A stretch of 64,000 nucleotides of DNA from Nakamurella silvestris (GTDB lineage: Bacteria; Actinomycetota; Actinomycetes; Mycobacteriales; Nakamurellaceae): positions 194,287 through 258,286 of the forward strand of contig QXCQ01000132.1 in NCBI GenBank assembly GCA_003576535.1, in the 5' to 3' direction. The position numbers and the translations under genes were made by a program. Below are positions 16,109-26,213 of this stretch, piece after piece (position 1 is the stretch's first letter; every line of letters begins with the position of its first letter). The notes under the pieces were generated by a model that was not told the origin of the DNA, did no database searches, and saw only the letters and a program-made list of their open reading frames with translations.

Positions 16109-16921
16109 GTGCGCATCCACGTCGTCTCCGACATCCACGGCAACATGGAGGCCCTGGCCAGGGCGGGAGAGGGCGCGGACCTGCTGATCGTGCTGGGGGA
16201 CCTGCTCGACTACGTCGACTACCACGACCCCGCGGGCGGGATCCTGGGGACGATCTTCGGCGCCGATCGGGTCGCCCCGTTCGTCGCCTTCCGCACCTCC
16301 GGTCAGTTCGGCCGGTTGCACGAGTACAACCAGCAGCTCTGGTCCACGGTGGCCGACCCGCACCAGGCCATCGCCGAGATCGTGGCCGCCCGGTACGAGC
16401 AGGCGGTGGCGGTGCTGGGGGAGAACACCCTGCTGACGTTGGGGAACGTCGACGTCGCCGGTGTGTGGGAGCAGGTCGCCCCACCACGCCTGCGTTGCCT
16501 GGACGGGGAGACGGTCCAGGTCGACGGGCTGACGGTCGGTTTCGTCGCCGGCGGGTCCACGCGGCCCGGCACCTCCTTCATCCGGAGCGACTCGCCGTGG
16601 AAGCCGTACGTGCGGTCCGCTGCGGACTACACGGCAGCGGTGGAGCGGGTCGGGCCGGTCGACATCCTGTGCAGCCACATCCCGCCGAAACTCCTGGGGC
16701 TTCGCTACGACACCGTCCCGGCCCGGTTGGAGATGTACGGCCCCGGCCTGATCGAGACGATCGACCGCCATCAGCCGGCCCTTGCCCTGTCCGGGCATGT
16801 CCACCAACCCCTGTCCCAGCGGGTCCGGCGGGGGCGCACCGAATGTGTGAACGTCGGCCATTTCCAACGACGCGAGTCCGCCTACGCCTTCGACACCGAT
16901 CGGCTGCAACGGGCCGGGTAA
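16109..16921 (+). CDS. calcineurin-like metallophosphoesterase
   Basis: A 270-residue phosphoesterase with the metal-binding series in order: SDIHGNMEAL (D, H), VLGDLLDY, TLGNVDV (N), CSHIPP and LSGHVHQ. A two-metal hydrolase of phosphomonoesters or diesters is expected, but the substrate is not apparent. The start is GTG 16109. It ends 9 bases before the SRPBCC gene and probably shares its transcript. Confidence 0.88.
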   Translation: MRIHVVSDIHGNMEALARAGEGADLLIVLGDLLDYVDYHDPAGGILGTIFGADRVAPFVAFRTSGQFGRLHEYNQQLWSTVADPHQAIAEIVAARYEQAVAVLGENTLLTLGNVDVAGVWEQVAPPRLRCLDGETVQVDGLTVGFVAGGSTRPGTSFIRSDSPWKPYVRSAADYTAAVERVGPVDILCSHIPPKLLGLRYDTVPARLEMYGPGLIETIDRHQPALALSGHVHQPLSQRVRRGRTECVNVGHFQRRESAYAFDTDRLQRAG

Positions 16922-16930
16922 CCTCCATAC

Positions 16931-17368
16931 ATGGCTGAATCCTCGACCCAGAAGTTGACCATGAACGCCACCCCGCAGGCGATCATGGAGGTGATCGCCG
17001 ATTTCCCGGCATACCCCGAGTGGACCGGTGCGGTGAAGGCCGTGGAGATCACCGAGGAGGGGGAGCCCGGACGTGCCGCCCGCGCCCGATTCACCATGGA
17101 CGCCGGTCTGATCAAGGACACCTACGAGTTGGCCTACACCTGGGCCGCGGACGGTCTGAGCGTCTCCTGGGACCTGGTCAAGGGCCAGATGCAGAAGGCG
17201 CAACACGGTTCCTACGTTCTGCGCCCGGTCGCCGACGGCACGGAGGTCACCTACACCCTGTCGGTCGAGCTCACCATCCCGATGATCGGGGTGCTGCGCC
17301 GCAAGGCCGAGAAGGTCATCCTGGACACGGCTTTGAAGGAGCTTCGCAAGCGGGTCGAGGCCGCGTGA
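16931..17368 (+). CDS. SRPBCC (START-like) protein, Rv2185c type
   Basis: A 145-residue single-domain protein of the polyketide-cyclase/SRPBCC fold: AESSTQKLTMNATPQAIMEV at the start, YPEWTGAVKAVEI, then YVLRPVADGTEVTYTL and a C-terminal helix. Such proteins bind hydrophobic ligands in a helix-grip cavity. The order SRPBCC then ArsA-like then small Zn protein is the same as Rv2185c-Rv2183c, suggesting joint function, but ligand and role are unknown. Confidence 0.88.
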   Translation: MAESSTQKLTMNATPQAIMEVIADFPAYPEWTGAVKAVEITEEGEPGRAARARFTMDAGLIKDTYELAYTWAADGLSVSWDLVKGQMQKAQHGSYVLRPVADGTEVTYTLSVELTIPMIGVLRRKAEKVILDTALKELRKRVEAA

Positions 17369-17405
17369 GTCGTCCTGCGTGGGGGTGCGTCCGGTGCCGC
17401 CGCCG

Positions 17406-18611
17406 ATGAAGGTTGCCCTGTTCACCGGCAAGGGCGGGGTCGGGAAGACCACGCTGGCCGCCGCCACCGGGTACGCCGCCGCCCGACGTGGCCTGCGCAC
17501 CCTGCTGCTGTCCACCGATGCGGCCCACTCGCTGTCCGATGTCCTGCAGATCCCGTTGACGGGAACGCCGTCGGCCGTACCGGGTTCCCCGGACGGACTG
17601 CTACACGCGGCCGAGGTGGAGGTCCGGGCGGAGTTCGAGAACGCCTGGTCCGCGGTACGGGCCAACCTGGTCGGCCTGCTGGCCGCCCGTGGTGTGGCCG
17701 AGGTGACGGCGGACGAGATCACCGTGCTGCCCGGGGCGGACGAGATCATCTGTCTGCTCCAGGTCGAACGGTGGGCCGCGAGCGGTGAGTACGACGTCAT
17801 CGTGGTCGACTGCGCGCCGACCGGGGAGACCCTCAAACTGTTGGCCCTGCCGGACACCCTGCGGTTCTACGCCGATCGGTTCTTCTCCGCGCCCGCCAGG
17901 ATCCTGCGCAGCCTTGCCGCCGGGCTGACCGGCCGCGCCGCCGGGCCGGGGGATCAGGTCCGGGACACGATCACCGAGCTGCTCGACCGGCTGGCCCGGG
18001 TCCGCGACCTGCTCACCGACCCGGACCGCTCCGGTGTCCGGTTGGTCGTCACCCCCGAACACATGGTGATCGCCGAAGCGCGGCGTGCCCTGACCGCGCT
18101 GGCCCTGCACGGATATCCGGTGAGTTCGGTGCTGATCAACCGGGTACTGCCCCAGGACGTCACCGGCCCCTGGGCGGACCGGGTGCGCCAGTCGCAGCAG
18201 ATCCAGCTCGCCGAGGCCGAGTCGTCCTTCGCCGCACTGCCGATCCGTCGGCTGGAGACCTCGGACGTCGAGCCACTGGGCGGAGACCGGCTCGAGACAA
18301 CCGCCCGGCTCCTCTACGGCGACGACGATCCGTTCACCCGCAGTCCGGCCCCGGTCCTACGGGTGGAGGGTGCGGCCGGCCGCTATTCGATGACGATCCC
18401 GCTCCCGCTGGCCGACCGGAGCGGGCTCGCCCTGAGCCGATCCGACGACGACCTCATCGTCACCCTCGGAGCACATCGCCGTCGGATCGCCCTGCCGTCC
18501 TTGTTGACCCGGTGCCGAACCACCGGTGCCACCTTCCAGGACAATGCTCTGGTGATCACCTTCGAACCGGACCCGGACCGGTGGCCGAGCGCCCTGGCGG
18601 GTGCACTGTGA
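17406..18611 (+). CDS. ArsA/GET3-family ATPase
   Basis: About 401 residues. The deviant Walker A KGGVGKTT lies close to the start (VALFTGKGGVGKTTLAAATG), with switch motifs STDAAHSLSD and VVDCAPTGETL. The C-terminal domain (SRSDDDLIVTLGAHRRRIALP) resembles the ArsA/HSP20-like ending. Arsenite transport is unlikely: no ars genes are near and the operon is the conserved actinobacterial one. I start at ATG 17406; in-frame GTG codons at 17379, 17385 and 17394 would add up to nine Pro/Val-rich residues. Its TGA overlaps the next GTG. Confidence 0.87.
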   Translation: MKVALFTGKGGVGKTTLAAATGYAAARRGLRTLLLSTDAAHSLSDVLQIPLTGTPSAVPGSPDGLLHAAEVEVRAEFENAWSAVRANLVGLLAARGVAEVTADEITVLPGADEIICLLQVERWAASGEYDVIVVDCAPTGETLKLLALPDTLRFYADRFFSAPARILRSLAAGLTGRAAGPGDQVRDTITELLDRLARVRDLLTDPDRSGVRLVVTPEHMVIAEARRALTALALHGYPVSSVLINRVLPQDVTGPWADRVRQSQQIQLAEAESSFAALPIRRLETSDVEPLGGDRLETTARLLYGDDDPFTRSPAPVLRVEGAAGRYSMTIPLPLADRSGLALSRSDDDLIVTLGAHRRRIALPSLLTRCRTTGATFQDNALVITFEPDPDRWPSALAGAL

Positions 18612-19048
18612 CCAGGCCGGAAGGGGGCGGTGGGCATCATTCCCAGCACGGGACCCTGGCTGCCGAGGCCGCCATGCTGCTGGACGTGGTGGCGCTGAAG
18701 CTCAGTACGTTCGTGTCGGCGGCCCCGGAGGCCGGTCCGGCCGACCGGTCCGCGACGGACGGGACGCCCGCCGCCGCGCATGCCTGTCCCGAGTGCGGGC
18801 ATGACGGGTCCACCTCCTGCACCTCCTGCCCGATCTGCCGTCTGTTGTCGGTCCTGCGTGGGGAGCGGCCGGAGGTGACCGCGAAACTGGCCGAGGGGGC
18901 GCTGCAGGTGATCGGGAGCCTGCGGACCCTGCTCGGAAACCAGGCCGGCCATCCGTCCGGGGAGTCCGACGGGGACCGGGACCCCGGGGAGCCGACGGGG
19001 CGGAGCGAGCCGAAACCCCATACCGTGCAGCATTTCGATGTCGGCTGA
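18608..19048 (+). CDS. small zinc-ribbon-like protein, Rv2183c position
   Basis: A 146-residue protein starting VTRPEGGGG by GTGA overlap with the ArsA-like gene. It contains a four-cysteine cluster (CPECGHDGSTSCTSCPICRL) that is probably zinc-binding, flanked by two helices (LLDVVALKLSTFV and LAEGALQVIGSLRTLL). The tail is charged and low-complexity. It overlaps the ROK gene by 11 bp. It is the third gene of the SRPBCC-ArsA set; function is unknown. Confidence 0.78.
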   Translation: MTRPEGGGGHHSQHGTLAAEAAMLLDVVALKLSTFVSAAPEAGPADRSATDGTPAAAHACPECGHDGSTSCTSCPICRLLSVLRGERPEVTAKLAEGALQVIGSLRTLLGNQAGHPSGESDGDRDPGEPTGRSEPKPHTVQHFDVG

Positions 19049-19991
19049 TCCGCCAGCAGAGCTCCCGTCCATCGGGATCGACATCGGCGGCACCTCCGTC
19101 CGGGCCGGGCTGATCGGTCCGGACGGCGAGGTGTTGCAGACCGTGCGCGGACGGACCCCCGGGACGGTCGAGGAGGCCGAGGCGCTGCTGATCCGGATGA
19201 TCGGCGACCTGGCGGCGTTGACGCCGGTGCGGTCGGCGGGTCTGGCGGTGGCCGGTTTCATCTCGGCCGACCGGCGCCGGGTGATGTACGCCCCGCACCT
19301 GCCCTGGCGCGACACGCCGCTGCCGGAACGGATCTCGGCCGCGGTCGGGCTGCCGGTGCACATGGACCATGACGTCAACTCTGCGGCGGTGGCCGAGTAC
19401 GAACTCGGCAGCGCCCGTGGTGCGCGCTCGGCATTGTTGATCGCGGTCGGGACCGGTATCGGTGCGGGTCTGGTGGTGGAGGGTCGGATCTTCCGGGGCA
19501 CCCACGGGGTGGCACCGGAGCTCGGCCATCTGCTGATGGTTCCCGGCGGACGACCCTGTCCCTGCGGCAAGAGCGGGTGCCTGGAGCGTTACTGCTCCGG
19601 TACGGCACTGGCCGCGACGGCGATCGAGTGCGCGGAGCGCCTGCCCGCCCCGGTGTTGGCCGAGCTCACCGGCGGGGACCTGTCGAAGGTGACCGGTGCC
19701 TTGGTGGGGCAGGCGGCGCGGTCGGGCGATCCGGCGGCCTCGGCGGCGGTGGCGGATCTGGCGCAGTGGCTGGGGCTGGCCATCGCCCTGGCCGCCGATG
19801 TCTTCGATCCCGAGCGGATCGTCATCGGCGGTGGTGTCTCCCGGATCGCGGACCTGTTCCTGCCGGCCGCGGTCCTGGCAGCTCGGCCGCAGATCACCGG
19901 AGGGGCGTTCCGCCCCGAGGTCGAGGTGGTGGCGGCCCGGTTCGGGGACGCCGCCGGGATGATCGGTGCCGCCCGGCTCACCGCCCCCTGA
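19038..19991 (+). CDS. ROK-family sugar kinase (glucokinase-like)
   Basis: A 317-residue ROK protein with the phosphate loop IDIGGTSVRAGLI, catalytic region MDHDVNSAAVAEYELG and the zinc-binding signature CPCGKSGCLERYCSG. No helix-turn-helix precedes it, so it is an enzyme rather than a NagC-type repressor. Glucose is the commonest substrate for this subgroup in actinobacteria, but other hexoses or ManNAc are possible. It is the last gene of the plus-strand run and ends just before a family B palindrome. Confidence 0.88.
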   Translation: MSADPPAELPSIGIDIGGTSVRAGLIGPDGEVLQTVRGRTPGTVEEAEALLIRMIGDLAALTPVRSAGLAVAGFISADRRRVMYAPHLPWRDTPLPERISAAVGLPVHMDHDVNSAAVAEYELGSARGARSALLIAVGTGIGAGLVVEGRIFRGTHGVAPELGHLLMVPGGRPCPCGKSGCLERYCSGTALAATAIECAERLPAPVLAELTGGDLSKVTGALVGQAARSGDPAASAAVADLAQWLGLAIALAADVFDPERIVIGGGVSRIADLFLPAAVLAARPQITGGAFRPEVEVVAARFGDAAGMIGAARLTAP

Positions 19992-19996
19992 AACCG

Positions 19997-20051
19997 CCGC
20001 GAGTGGACTTCCACACCCCAGGAAATGGGGTGCAGCAGTCCACTCGCGGGA
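19997..20051. repeat. intergenic palindrome, family B; likely bidirectional terminator
   Basis: CGCGAGTGGACTTCCACACCCC pairs with GGGGTGCAGCAGTCCACTCGCG around AGGAAAT. It fills nearly the whole gap between the convergent ROK kinase and the membrane protein ending at 20057. Confidence 0.8.
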
Positions 20052-20056
20052 GGGAT

Positions 20057-20557
20057 TTACAGCCTGGCGCCGTTGTCCCCGCCCTCTTCGGCCTCGTTGT
20101 CGGGACGCAGTTTGCTCACCAGCCACGCACCGCCGCCCACGATCAACATGATCGCCAGGGTGATGGTCAGGTCCTGGGCGATCGACAACAGGCTCGGCGC
20201 GATGAACAGGACCAGCCCACAGACGATCATGGCCAAGGCCGCGATGGTGGACCGGCGCAGCCGGGGCAGCGGACCGGGATCCGGGCGGACGAAGTAGCCG
20301 TCCTCGCTGAGGTACTCGGCCTCCGCCTCCGCCTTCTGGGCGTTGAAGGCGGCGAGCTCCTCGGCCCGCTCCATCCGCCGGCGGGCCCGCTCGGTCTCCG
20401 GGTCGATCTGCGGAGGCTGGGGGAGCTCGGCCGTTTCCTCGGCATCGGGGAACTTGGTCGTGTCCCAGTCCATCTCCGACCGCAGGCCGGAAACGATCTG
20501 GTCGAACATGGAGTCGAGGTCGCGGTCGTCCTCCCCGCGCGGGGCTGCGCTGGTCAT
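20057..20557 (-). CDS. small membrane protein of unknown function
   Basis: A 166-residue protein. The first 95 residues are acidic and charged (ERARRRMERAEELAAFNAQ suggests a short coiled coil). They are followed by two closely spaced membrane helices (TIAALAMIVCGLVLFIAPSL and LTITLAIMLIVGGGAWLVS) and a short acidic tail. The ATG overlaps the hydrolase stop by 4 bp, so the two are co-translated. I do not recognise a characterised family. Confidence 0.72.
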   Translation of the reverse strand: MTSAAPRGEDDRDLDSMFDQIVSGLRSEMDWDTTKFPDAEETAELPQPPQIDPETERARRRMERAEELAAFNAQKAEAEAEYLSEDGYFVRPDPGPLPRLRRSTIAALAMIVCGLVLFIAPSLLSIAQDLTITLAIMLIVGGGAWLVSKLRPDNEAEEGGDNGARL

Positions 20558-21399
20558 ACCGTCACCGCCGTGACCCGGTCGATGAAACTGCGGCTGGCGC
20601 GGAAGATCTCGTCCGCGTCGTAGTCGAGGGTTGCGACATGATAGGAGCGCTCCAGAACGATCTCGGTGACATCTGAGCTGCTGACACCGTCGAGGACGGC
20701 ACGGGCGTTCTCCGGTTCGACGACATGGTCGACGGCCGAACGCATCAACAGGACAGGCATGGTGACCTTGTCGAGGTCCTTGCGGACCACGGGCCAGGTG
20801 CGGCGGAGGGAATCAAGGGCTTTCAGCGGTGTCTTGGTGTACGCCTTCTCCTGCTGTCCGGGTTTGGCGATGTCCTCGGCGATGCCGTTCAGGGCGGGGA
20901 CGAGGTGTTTGAGGACCGGCAGGAACGCCAGGTCCTTGCGCAGGGTGAGCACGGACGGGTTGACCAGGATCAGCCCGGCGATCGCGTCGGGGTGGGTCTC
21001 GGCCAGCCGCAGGGACAGGGTGCCGCCCATCGACAGCCCTGCCACGAACACGGTCTCGCAGCGGGTGATCAACTCGGCGAGTTCGCTGCGGACACAGCCG
21101 AACCAGTCCTCGAAGGTGGTCCGGTTCATGTCCTGCCAGGTGGTCCCGTGGCCCGGCAGCAGCGGCAGCCGGACGGTGTGACCGGCGGCGGCCAGGTCGT
21201 CGGCCCACGGGCGCATCGACACCGGCGAGCTGGTGAACCCGTGGCACAGCAGCACCCCCACCGGCCCGCCGTCGTGCCGGAACGGGAGGTGGGCGTCAAC
21301 GACGGAGGCGGCCTCGGCCCCGCTGCCTGCGGTGCTCGGAGCACCGGACTGCGGGGTGGCCGACGGCGGCGTGGAAGACGACGGCGTTGACGACGACAT
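20554..21399 (-). CDS. alpha/beta hydrolase, esterase/monoacylglycerol lipase type
   Basis: A 281-residue serine hydrolase. VGVLLCHGFTSSPVSMRPWA holds the oxyanion HG motif, GLSMGG is the nucleophile elbow, and the acid/base pair is in MRSAVDHVVEPENA and RSYHVATLDYD. This set matches Est30-like carboxylesterases and lipid lipases. The start ATG 21399 has a good AGGAGG-type site; about 45 residues of Ser/Thr/Pro-rich leader precede the fold and there is no clear signal peptide. It lies divergent from the PlsC-like gene. Confidence 0.85.
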   Translation of the reverse strand: MSSSTPSSSTPPSATPQSGAPSTAGSGAEAASVVDAHLPFRHDGGPVGVLLCHGFTSSPVSMRPWADDLAAAGHTVRLPLLPGHGTTWQDMNRTTFEDWFGCVRSELAELITRCETVFVAGLSMGGTLSLRLAETHPDAIAGLILVNPSVLTLRKDLAFLPVLKHLVPALNGIAEDIAKPGQQEKAYTKTPLKALDSLRRTWPVVRKDLDKVTMPVLLMRSAVDHVVEPENARAVLDGVSSSDVTEIVLERSYHVATLDYDADEIFRASRSFIDRVTAVTV

Positions 21400-21628
21400 G
21401 CGGGGCTCCTCCTGCGGCGGGTCCGTAGTGTCCATGGTTGCACGTTGCGCCGTGTGGGGTGGACTACGGGGAGGTAACCTTGGTCCGACATTGCCTCGCA
21501 CAGCCCTCGCAGAGGCGACCTCGACAGCCCTCGGGCTGCCGGAGGACACCTCGGGCGCACCTTCACCGGTGCCCGGCACCCGCATGACGTGCAGATGAGG
21601 CACCCCGGAGCATGAAGGAGACCAGCCG

Positions 21629-22372
21629 GTGATCTACTGGCTCATGAAGTACGTGTTCGTCGGACCCGTCCTTCGACTGTTCTTCCCGACCAAGGTCGTC
21701 GGCAAGGAGTACATCCCCGAGACCGGGGGGGCCGTCCTGGTCTCCAACCATCTCGCGGTGTCCGACTCCTTCTTCCTGCCGTTGCACATCAAGCGGCGGG
21801 TCTACTTCCTGGCGAAGTCGGAGTACTTCACCGAGAAGGGGGTCAAGGGCCTGTTCAAGAAGCTCTTCTTCACCGGTATGGGACAGGTCCCCATCGACCG
21901 GTCCAGCGCCAATGCCGCCCAGGACGCCCTGGACACCGGGGTGCGTCTGCTCAAGGACGGGGAGCTGCTCGGCATCTACCCCGAAGGCACCCGCTCGCCC
22001 GACGGCCGCCTCTACAAGGGCAAGACCGGTGTCACCCGGATGGTGCTCGAGTCCGGTGTGCCGGTCATCCCGGTCGCCATGTTCAACACCGACAAGGTCA
22101 ACCCGATCGGCTCCAAGATGTGGAAGCCGGGCCGGGTCCAGATCGTGATCGGCCGGCCGATGGACTTCTCCCGGTACGAGGGGATGTCCGGGGACCGGTT
22201 CGTCGAGCGCTCCATGGCCGACGAGATCATGTACCGCCTGATGGAGATGAGCGGCCAGGAGTACGTCGACATCTACGCCGCCAAGGCCAAGCAGAACATC
22301 GAGGCCGCCAAGGCCGCCGAAGGCAAGGGCCCCGGCACCGTCACCCGCCTGCCCGGCACCAAGGCGAGCTGA
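21629..22372 (+). CDS. 1-acyl-sn-glycerol-3-phosphate acyltransferase-like (PlsC family)
   Basis: A 247-residue LPLAT-fold protein with the acyltransferase boxes NHLAVSD (NHX4D catalytic pair), GQVPIDR and YPEGTRSPDG. It lacks long membrane helices but has a hydrophobic N-terminus (MIYWLMKYVFVGPVLRLFF). It corresponds to Rv2182c in the syntenic block and probably acylates lysophosphatidic acid or a related lipid. The start is GTG, with GGAG near 21610. The C-terminus is Lys/Ala-rich. Confidence 0.9.
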   Translation: MIYWLMKYVFVGPVLRLFFPTKVVGKEYIPETGGAVLVSNHLAVSDSFFLPLHIKRRVYFLAKSEYFTEKGVKGLFKKLFFTGMGQVPIDRSSANAAQDALDTGVRLLKDGELLGIYPEGTRSPDGRLYKGKTGVTRMVLESGVPVIPVAMFNTDKVNPIGSKMWKPGRVQIVIGRPMDFSRYEGMSGDRFVERSMADEIMYRLMEMSGQEYVDIYAAKAKQNIEAAKAAEGKGPGTVTRLPGTKAS

Positions 22373-22404
22373 ATGCCGTCCCTGTCCGCATCGATCGGTC
22401 GCCC

Positions 22405-22920
22405 GTGATCCACCCCGTCGGCACCGGACCCGCCCAGCGGTTCTTCTTCGACTGCGAGTTCATCGAGGACGGCACCACCATCGACCTCGTCTCGATCGGG
22501 GTGGCGGCCGAGGACGGCCGCGAGTACTACGCGATCTCGACCGAGTTCAACCCCGACCGCGCCGGCACCTGGGTCCGCCGGAACGTGCTCGACACACTTC
22601 CGCCTCCAGCGGACAAGTCCTGGCGCTCACGATCCCGCATACGTGACGAGCTGCACGATTTCCTGCACGCCGTCCCCGGGTCGATCGAGCTGTGGGCCTG
22701 GTACGCCGCGTACGACCACGTCGCCCTTGCCCAGCTCTGGGGGGACATGACGGCCCTGCCCCGCACGATCCCGCGTTTCACCCGTGAACTGCGACAACAC
22801 TGGGAACAGGCGGGTTGTCCGGATGTTCCGGAGTCGGGGAAGGACCAGCACAACGCCCTCGCCGACGCCCGGCTCGGCCTGGCCAGGTGGCGGGCGATCG
22901 AGGCCGCACGCCTGGCCTGA
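22405..22920 (+). CDS. 3'-5' exoribonuclease, Rv2179c type
   Basis: A 171-residue DEDDh-type nuclease: FFFDCEFIEDG gives the first D and E, WAWYAAYDHVALAQLWG the middle D, and QHNALADARLG the final His and Asp. Its length and place before aroG match Rv2179c, known as a 3'-exoribonuclease of the AS (RNase T-like) group. The GTG at 22405, 32 bases after the plsC stop, is the only in-frame start that keeps the family length. Confidence 0.88.
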   Translation: MIHPVGTGPAQRFFFDCEFIEDGTTIDLVSIGVAAEDGREYYAISTEFNPDRAGTWVRRNVLDTLPPPADKSWRSRSRIRDELHDFLHAVPGSIELWAWYAAYDHVALAQLWGDMTALPRTIPRFTRELRQHWEQAGCPDVPESGKDQHNALADARLGLARWRAIEAARLA

Positions 22921-22952
22921 GGCCCTTGTTCCGTCGGCGGGCGGTGCCCTAG

Positions 22953-24413
<1,461 letters not shown>

Positions 24414-24430
24414 CCGGCAGAACCACCTGG

Positions 24431-24489
24431 ACAAGCGGTGCCGTTTCCGACGTTCCCCGGCGTGCCGGGTCGGAAGAGGCACCGCTTGT
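24431..24489. terminator. bidirectional hairpin between convergent genes
   Basis: ACAAGCGGTGCC pairs exactly with GGCACCGCTTGT, and the inner TTCCGAC with GTCGGAA. It lies between aroG and the sigma-like membrane protein and touches the stop codon of the latter. Confidence 0.75.
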
Positions 24490-26151
24490 TCACGTTTCGG
24501 CGAAGCCGGAGCTGCGCAGGGCGGCCACCATCTGGTCCAGATCAAGACCCTTCAGGTCCGGGGTGGCCAGGAAACTGTTCGCCGGATCGGCGAGCATCCG
24601 GAACGCCGACACCACCGCCGGACCCATCGCGCAGGCGTTCGGCCCGAACACCCCTTGGAACTGACCGAGACCGTCGTTCTTGGCCAACCACAACGCCACC
24701 CGGGGCCTGGTGGTGTTCCCACCCGTGCAGAACGCGATCCCGTTGCCCTTCAGCCACCCGTCGACGATCGTCCGGGCCGAGGCCAGCCGATCTCCGGTGA
24801 GGACGGCGAAAGAGGTGGGGCGACCGTCGTCGGGGGAGTCCACGCAGATGACGCCCAGATCCCAGTCCTGGGCGGCGATGATCCGGTACGGCTGGTAGAC
24901 CAGTCCGTTGCTGACCCGGGGATCGCAGCGGGCGGTCGGCTGGCTGATCGTCCAGACCGAACTCACGGCTGCCTCCTGCAGGGTTGCGATCACCCTCTCG
25001 TCGTCGGCGGGCAGACACCCGAGGGTGACGGCCGGGCCCGGGTCCACCCCGGCGGTCCCGGCCGCGCCGGCGTCCGGCGCGGCGCGCAGGAGGACCGGGC
25101 GCAACTGGACCGGGGAACGGCATTCCTGGCCGGAATAGAACCGCGGGTCACCGATGGTGGCCAGCGAGGTCGTGCCGGGGGCGTGCGCGTCACCGGCGGA
25201 GGATGCCCCGTTCGAGCCGTCGGCCAGCCGGCCGGCCGCCCAGACCGTGCCGCCGCCGGTTTCGATCGGCCAGCACAGGCCGATGACCGCGGAACTCTCC
25301 GGCCGTCGCTGACCGGCGTCCAGCATCCCGCTGCGGCACAGTTCCGCGGTCATCGGGGTGATCCCGGGGGAGGCCGCCGGATCGGCCCGCCATTCGGGAC
25401 TCAGCACGATGCCGGTCCGGGGTGACGAGGGTTCCGGCAATGCGGCCGTCCCGGAGGAACGTTCACCGCCGATGACGGCCCTGGCCACCGGGACGGCGGC
25501 GATCAGGACCGCCGCGGCCAGGCCGATGGACACCTTCAGCAGCGTGCGCCGGTCCGCGAGCGGCCCCCACCGTCGGGGCGGTGTGGTCACCTCCGGGACG
25601 AGGGGGTCGGCCCGGACCGCGGCGGACAGCAGATCGGCCCGCAGATCGGGTGAGGCCCGGACCGCCGAGACCGACGCCAGCAGGTCCTGGGCGATCCGGT
25701 TCGTCACCGCCGGATCCGGGCCACCGAGCCGACCCGGGTGGTCGGCCCTGTCGCCGACCAGTCCGGCCACACCTCGGTCCAGGTCGGTGCGGATCTCGTG
25801 GACGGAGCGGTGCAACGCCGCCGACAGGTCGAGTTCGGTGTCGTCGGAGGTCAGCAGGAGCACCACCACCACCCGGCGGTGGCCCGGGAGCGCGGCCAAT
25901 GCGGCCAGGAGCGGATCGTCCGCCTCGCGACCGGGGTGGGTGTGCTGACGGGTGATCCGTTGGGCGATGAGATGGCGAACCTGCCGGCTCGGCTCCTCGC
26001 CGAGGTCCTTCCATCGCGGAAGGAGGTGCACAACGACCTGACGGACCAGCTGTTCGCCCGACTCCTGGCTGCCCGCGAGCAGGGTGGCGAACTGGACGAG
26101 GGAGTCCAGATCCGCCGTGATCGCCGCGGCCGCCGACAGTGGCGTAGCCAT
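24490..26151 (-). CDS. membrane protein with degenerate ECF-sigma-like N-terminus
   Basis: A 553-residue protein. Residues about 10-165 resemble an ECF sigma factor in layout: LVQFATLLAGSQESGEQLV like region 2, and LAALPGHRRVVVVLLLTSDD followed by ALHRSVHEIRTDLDR like region 4. However, the usual promoter-recognition residues look eroded. A membrane helix (TLLKVSIGLAAAVLIAAVPVA) follows, then about 320 extracytoplasmic residues with several cysteines. The start is ATG 26151. It lies 62 bp downstream of pknL on the same strand, probably in one operon, which suggests it senses or relays an envelope signal. No family name can be given. Confidence 0.75.
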   Translation of the reverse strand: MATPLSAAAAITADLDSLVQFATLLAGSQESGEQLVRQVVVHLLPRWKDLGEEPSRQVRHLIAQRITRQHTHPGREADDPLLAALAALPGHRRVVVVLLLTSDDTELDLSAALHRSVHEIRTDLDRGVAGLVGDRADHPGRLGGPDPAVTNRIAQDLLASVSAVRASPDLRADLLSAAVRADPLVPEVTTPPRRWGPLADRRTLLKVSIGLAAAVLIAAVPVARAVIGGERSSGTAALPEPSSPRTGIVLSPEWRADPAASPGITPMTAELCRSGMLDAGQRRPESSAVIGLCWPIETGGGTVWAAGRLADGSNGASSAGDAHAPGTTSLATIGDPRFYSGQECRSPVQLRPVLLRAAPDAGAAGTAGVDPGPAVTLGCLPADDERVIATLQEAAVSSVWTISQPTARCDPRVSNGLVYQPYRIIAAQDWDLGVICVDSPDDGRPTSFAVLTGDRLASARTIVDGWLKGNGIAFCTGGNTTRPRVALWLAKNDGLGQFQGVFGPNACAMGPAVVSAFRMLADPANSFLATPDLKGLDLDQMVAALRSSGFAET

Positions 26152-26213
26152 GCCCCCAGCATGCGCCAGGATCACCGATCTGTCAGTAGTCCGGGCAGAT
26201 CACCGGGGTGTCG

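Noticed and set aside
14297-17857. Long antisense frame of 1186 codons on the minus strand
   Set aside because: It overlaps four well-supported plus-strand genes; long antisense open frames are common in GC-rich DNA and it has no recognisable domain.
17406-18611. Arsenite pump ATPase
   Set aside because: Only the ArsA fold is present; no ArsB or ArsR gene is near and the operon matches conserved mycobacterial genes unrelated to arsenic.
19038-19991. ROK transcriptional repressor
   Set aside because: The protein starts directly at the kinase phosphate loop; no N-terminal helix-turn-helix is present.
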